Of a DNA stretch of 23,793 nt, positions 23,563 to 23,793 are shown in pieces (position 1 is the stretch's first letter; every line of letters starts with the position of its first letter). The notes under the pieces are model-generated. The model searched no databases, had not been told where the DNA came from, and was given only the letters and a program-made list of their open reading frames with translations. Source of the stretch: Acidobacteriaceae bacterium (lineage in GTDB: Bacteria > Acidobacteriota > Terriglobia > Terriglobales > Acidobacteriaceae); the NCBI GenBank assembly GCA_003162255.1, contig PMMJ01000295.1, forward strand, positions 199-23,991. The letters run 5' to 3'. The translations under genes were made by a program, and so were the position numbers.

Positions 23563-23793
23563 TCACGGCTCCTTGCCACTAGACATCGTTTCCGCAGCTT
23601 CGCCCGCGGCCAGGCTCGGGAGAGTAGCAGGTCTTTTCCGGCGCAGATCCGCCGGCAATTCCGAACGCAATAGCCAGAGTCCGGCGGCAACGGCGGCGGC
23701 CCAGGTTAAGGAACCTAGGCCGAGCGCGAGGAGATCGGCGCGGCGGCTGCCATCGAGCGCTATGCTGCGCATGACTTCATAACTCAATCCGCC
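23563..23793 (-). CDS. C-terminal end of a membrane protein, possibly an ABC-2 type permease (partial)
   Basis: The frame is open to the window edge (coding continues beyond 23793) and ends at 23563. The visible 76 residues contain SYEVMRSIALDGSRRADLLA, then one hydrophobic segment (LGLGSLTWAAAVAAGLWLLR), then a charged tail. A final membrane helix after such an amphipathic stretch is how ABC-2 type transporter permeases end, but the fragment is too short for certainty. An apparent start, TTG 23787, would make a 74-residue protein; without a ribosome site I prefer a longer gene cut by the window. Transcription converges with bactofilin. Confidence 0.5.
   Translation of the reverse strand, partial: GGLSYEVMRSIALDGSRRADLLALGLGSLTWAAAVAAGLWLLRSELPADLRRKRPATLPSLAAGEAAETMSSGKEP

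Overview
The window looks like a chromosomal segment of a high-GC soil bacterium, most probably an acidobacterium of the Terriglobia (Koribacter or Sulfotelmatobacter-like). This is inference from gene content (a GAMEN-less M1 peptidase, a secreted TPR/peptidase-MA protein, bactofilin, an MltD-like transglycosylase with three LysM domains) and from the many hairpin-forming intergenic repeats; no rRNA or other marker settles it. No rRNA, tRNA, CRISPR array or insertion sequence was found.

Layout. 1-5541: a DoxX-like membrane protein diverges from thiC (thiamine pyrimidine synthesis); then a GAF-domain protein, a MarC-family membrane protein and a secreted TPR/peptidase-MA metalloprotease. 5579-9565: a secreted M1-like metallopeptidase divergent from the previous gene, a stand-alone response-regulator receiver protein and a fabG-type ketoreductase. 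9776-13545 is an accessory stretch: a small protein plus Fic toxin-like pair, then an opposite-strand module of a P-loop ATPase gene (broken by a one-base frameshift) overlapping a PD-(D/E)xK-type nuclease gene, with inverted copies of one repeat on either side. 13551-19184: a helical hypothetical protein, an MltD-like lytic transglycosylase, a quinone oxidoreductase, an FMN-binding split-barrel protein, a SUKH (SMI1/KNR4) protein and a small hypothetical. 19283-23793: RNase R, DinB-like protein, bactofilin with a good terminator, and the C-terminal end of a membrane protein that runs off the window.

The genes mostly form single-gene units rather than one pathway. The coupled units are the ATPase/nuclease pair (20-base overlap), the small protein/Fic pair (11 bases apart) and the two divergent secreted metallopeptidases (37 bases apart).

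The most striking non-coding signals are: (1) two copies of a composite element, a parS-like 16-mer, exactly 15 bp, then two TGTAYRTACA palindromes, at 2214-2278 and inverted at 13396-13457; (2) a 77-bp two-hairpin repeat with a compensated stem change, one copy intergenic and one read through in frame inside the RNase R gene; (3) several other hairpin repeat families (called B to F below), including a head-to-head pair and one filling the whole rnr-dinB gap.
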